64,000 nt of DNA from assembly GCA_902613175.1 (NCBI GenBank), contig CACMGJ010000009.1:1-64000 (forward strand), in the 5' to 3' direction. Of this stretch, positions 59,509 to 64,000 are shown piece after piece. Both the position numbers and the translations under genes were made by a program. The notes under the pieces are model-generated. The model searched no databases. It saw only the letters and a program-made list of their open reading frames with translations, and had not been told where the DNA came from. Source of the DNA: Halieaceae bacterium. GTDB taxonomy: Bacteria; Pseudomonadota; Gammaproteobacteria; Pseudomonadales; Halieaceae. Positions within the stretch are counted from its first letter, which is position 1, and each line of letters begins with the position of its first letter.

Positions 59509-59987
59509 TGGAGTGGACTCTCCTTTAGCAACACGACCGCGTGCACTGCAATCCCTTCCTCTCGTCCCACGAAACCCAGCTTTTCCGTTGTCGTCGCTTT
59601 GACATTGATTTGATCTATATCGCCGCCTAGATCCTCGGAGAGATTCTGACGCATGGCGGCAATATGTGAGGCGAGTTTAGGTGCTTGCGCAATAATCGTG
59701 AGGTCGGCATTGCCCAACGCGAAACCCCGCGCTTTAACCAGCGCCACCACCTGCCTCAACAGCTGTCGACTATCAGCGCCCTCGAAGGTTGGATCATCAT
59801 CAGGGAAATGGCGCCCAATATCACCGAGTGCAAGGGCACCCAACAAGGCATCGGTGAGCGCGTGAAGTGCTATGTCACCGTCCGAATGCGCCATCAAGCC
59901 ATTTTGGTGCGCGATACGAACACCACAAAGCATGATGTGATCACCGTCGCCAAATGCGTGCACGTCATAGCCATGACCAATTCTCAT
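59505..59987 (-). CDS. ispF: 2-C-methyl-D-erythritol 2,4-cyclodiphosphate synthase
   Basis: 160 aa; [44 protein letters not shown]. Confidence 0.97.
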   Translation of the reverse strand: MRIGHGYDVHAFGDGDHIMLCGVRIAHQNGLMAHSDGDIALHALTDALLGALALGDIGRHFPDDDPTFEGADSRQLLRQVVALVKARGFALGNADLTIIAQAPKLASHIAAMRQNLSEDLGGDIDQINVKATTTEKLGFVGREEGIAVHAVVLLKESPLQ

Positions 59988-60694
59988 GAGTCGATCTCCT
60001 CTGCCATGCGCCGCAAGATAATCTCTGCAAACTCCAAATCGACAGGCAGGGTTACTTTAATGTTGGTTGAGGGCCCCTCGAGAATCGACACAGGAAAGCC
60101 AGATAATTCCATGGCCATCGACTCATCCGTTATCGGCAACTGCTCGTTCAGTGCAGACGATAACGCTGTCTCAAGCTCAGATAACCGGAACATTTGAGGT
60201 GTTTGTGCCCGCCACACAACGCGGCGATCTAGAGACTCACTTACCCTCATACTCGAAGACACACGTTTCAATGTATCGGTGGAGGCTTGGGCAAGTACGG
60301 TACCCACTCCACTTTCGACCGTATGATCGATCAACTGTCGCAATACAGAGACCGAAATACAGGGACGCGCCGCATCGTGGACGAGCACCCAGTCATCGGC
60401 GCTCGCATACGGTGCGATGGCCTGAAGTCCTGATAGCACTGAATCTGCTCGCTCACTGCCTCCCGGTGCCCGGAATACCCGCGGATCTGAAAGGCTCTCG
60501 ATGGAGTCGGCACGTCGATCACTCGGGTCCAAAACGACCACCAAACCGCGTATATCGGGACAGGCCAACAAGGCACTCAACGTATGCTCGAGGATCGGTA
60601 CACCATTGACCAGAAGGTACTGCTTTGGCGCTTCAGCAGCCATTCGCCTGCCGCTACCCGCGGCCGGTACAACTGCCCAGACGCTACTGCTCAC
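59984..60694 (-). CDS. ispD: 2-C-methyl-D-erythritol 4-phosphate cytidylyltransferase
   Basis: 236 aa; [33 protein letters not shown]. Confidence 0.96.
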   Translation of the reverse strand: MSSSVWAVVPAAGSGRRMAAEAPKQYLLVNGVPILEHTLSALLACPDIRGLVVVLDPSDRRADSIESLSDPRVFRAPGGSERADSVLSGLQAIAPYASADDWVLVHDAARPCISVSVLRQLIDHTVESGVGTVLAQASTDTLKRVSSSMRVSESLDRRVVWRAQTPQMFRLSELETALSSALNEQLPITDESMAMELSGFPVSILEGPSTNIKVTLPVDLEFAEIILRRMAEEIDS

Positions 60695-60984
60695 GGCGAT
60701 TTCTCTTTGGTGTCATCATCAACAAAAAGAATAAACTCCTCTCCTTGCCGAACCAATCCGAGTTCCTCGCGCGCGACTGCCTCGAGCATCTCGTCTCCTT
60801 CTTGAAGCTCAAGCACCTGGCGCGCTAGCGCGTCGTTACGCTCTCTGAGCAGTTGATTACCCTCCTCACCCACGCGGACCTGTGATTCAAGCCCCTGTCG
60901 CTCGCGAATACCGCCTTCACCCAGCCATAGTCGGTACTGCAAGAGGAGCAGCAGCCCCAGGAGCCCTAGCAACAGGGGCCGCAT
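60691..60984 (-). CDS. ftsB: Cell division protein FtsB
   Basis: 97 aa; N-terminal TM, coiled coil, VAREELGLVRQGE; between eno and ispD. Confidence 0.92.
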   Translation of the reverse strand: MRPLLLGLLGLLLLLQYRLWLGEGGIRERQGLESQVRVGEEGNQLLRERNDALARQVLELQEGDEMLEAVAREELGLVRQGEEFILFVDDDTKEKSP

Positions 60985-60988
60985 TGGA

Positions 60989-62284
<1,296 letters not shown>

Positions 62285-62299
62285 TTACTCCACTTAGTG

Positions 62300-64000
<1,701 letters not shown>

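Overview
The window is a gene-dense gammaproteobacterial chromosome segment of about 64 kb. Gene content and order suggest a marine OM60/NOR5-like (Halieaceae-type) lineage, but that is inference only. Nearly every base is explained by recognisable genes. In order they are: the sigma-E operon rpoE-rseA-rseB-rseC-mucD-lepA-lepB-DUF4845 (minus strand); nadB, sdhE, ygfZ, ung, rarD; a secreted trypsin-like protease; trhO/bolA; RDD; lptFG; pepA-holC-valS; cold-shock protein and methyltransferase; LysR; tatD-rapA; a CoA-ligase/enoyl-CoA hydratase/DUF3604 catabolic block; D-amino-acid transaminase-alr-ppx; gspAB (exeA); nitronate monooxygenase-HMG-CoA reductase; a pilin and TlpA thioredoxin; DUF3014; recX-recA with a LexA box; an isoaspartyl peptidase/amidohydrolase pair; mutS-fdxA; and the block from rpoS and nlpD through pcm, ispF, ispD, ftsB, eno and kdsA to a partial pyrG. 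I found no CRISPR array, transposase, integrase, prophage, defence island or tRNA/rRNA gene. The most interesting items are: (1) two otherwise well-preserved genes, each cut by a single in-frame stop with the conserved frame continuing intact beyond it (DUF4845 by TAA, isoaspartyl peptidase by TAG); (2) a class I HMG-CoA reductase coupled to a nitronate monooxygenase in a genome that also carries MEP-pathway ispD/ispF; (3) a two-hairpin, U8 leader-like structure ahead of a lone TPR/TonB-like gene divergent from a LysR regulator. I do not see strong evidence for a wholly new system.
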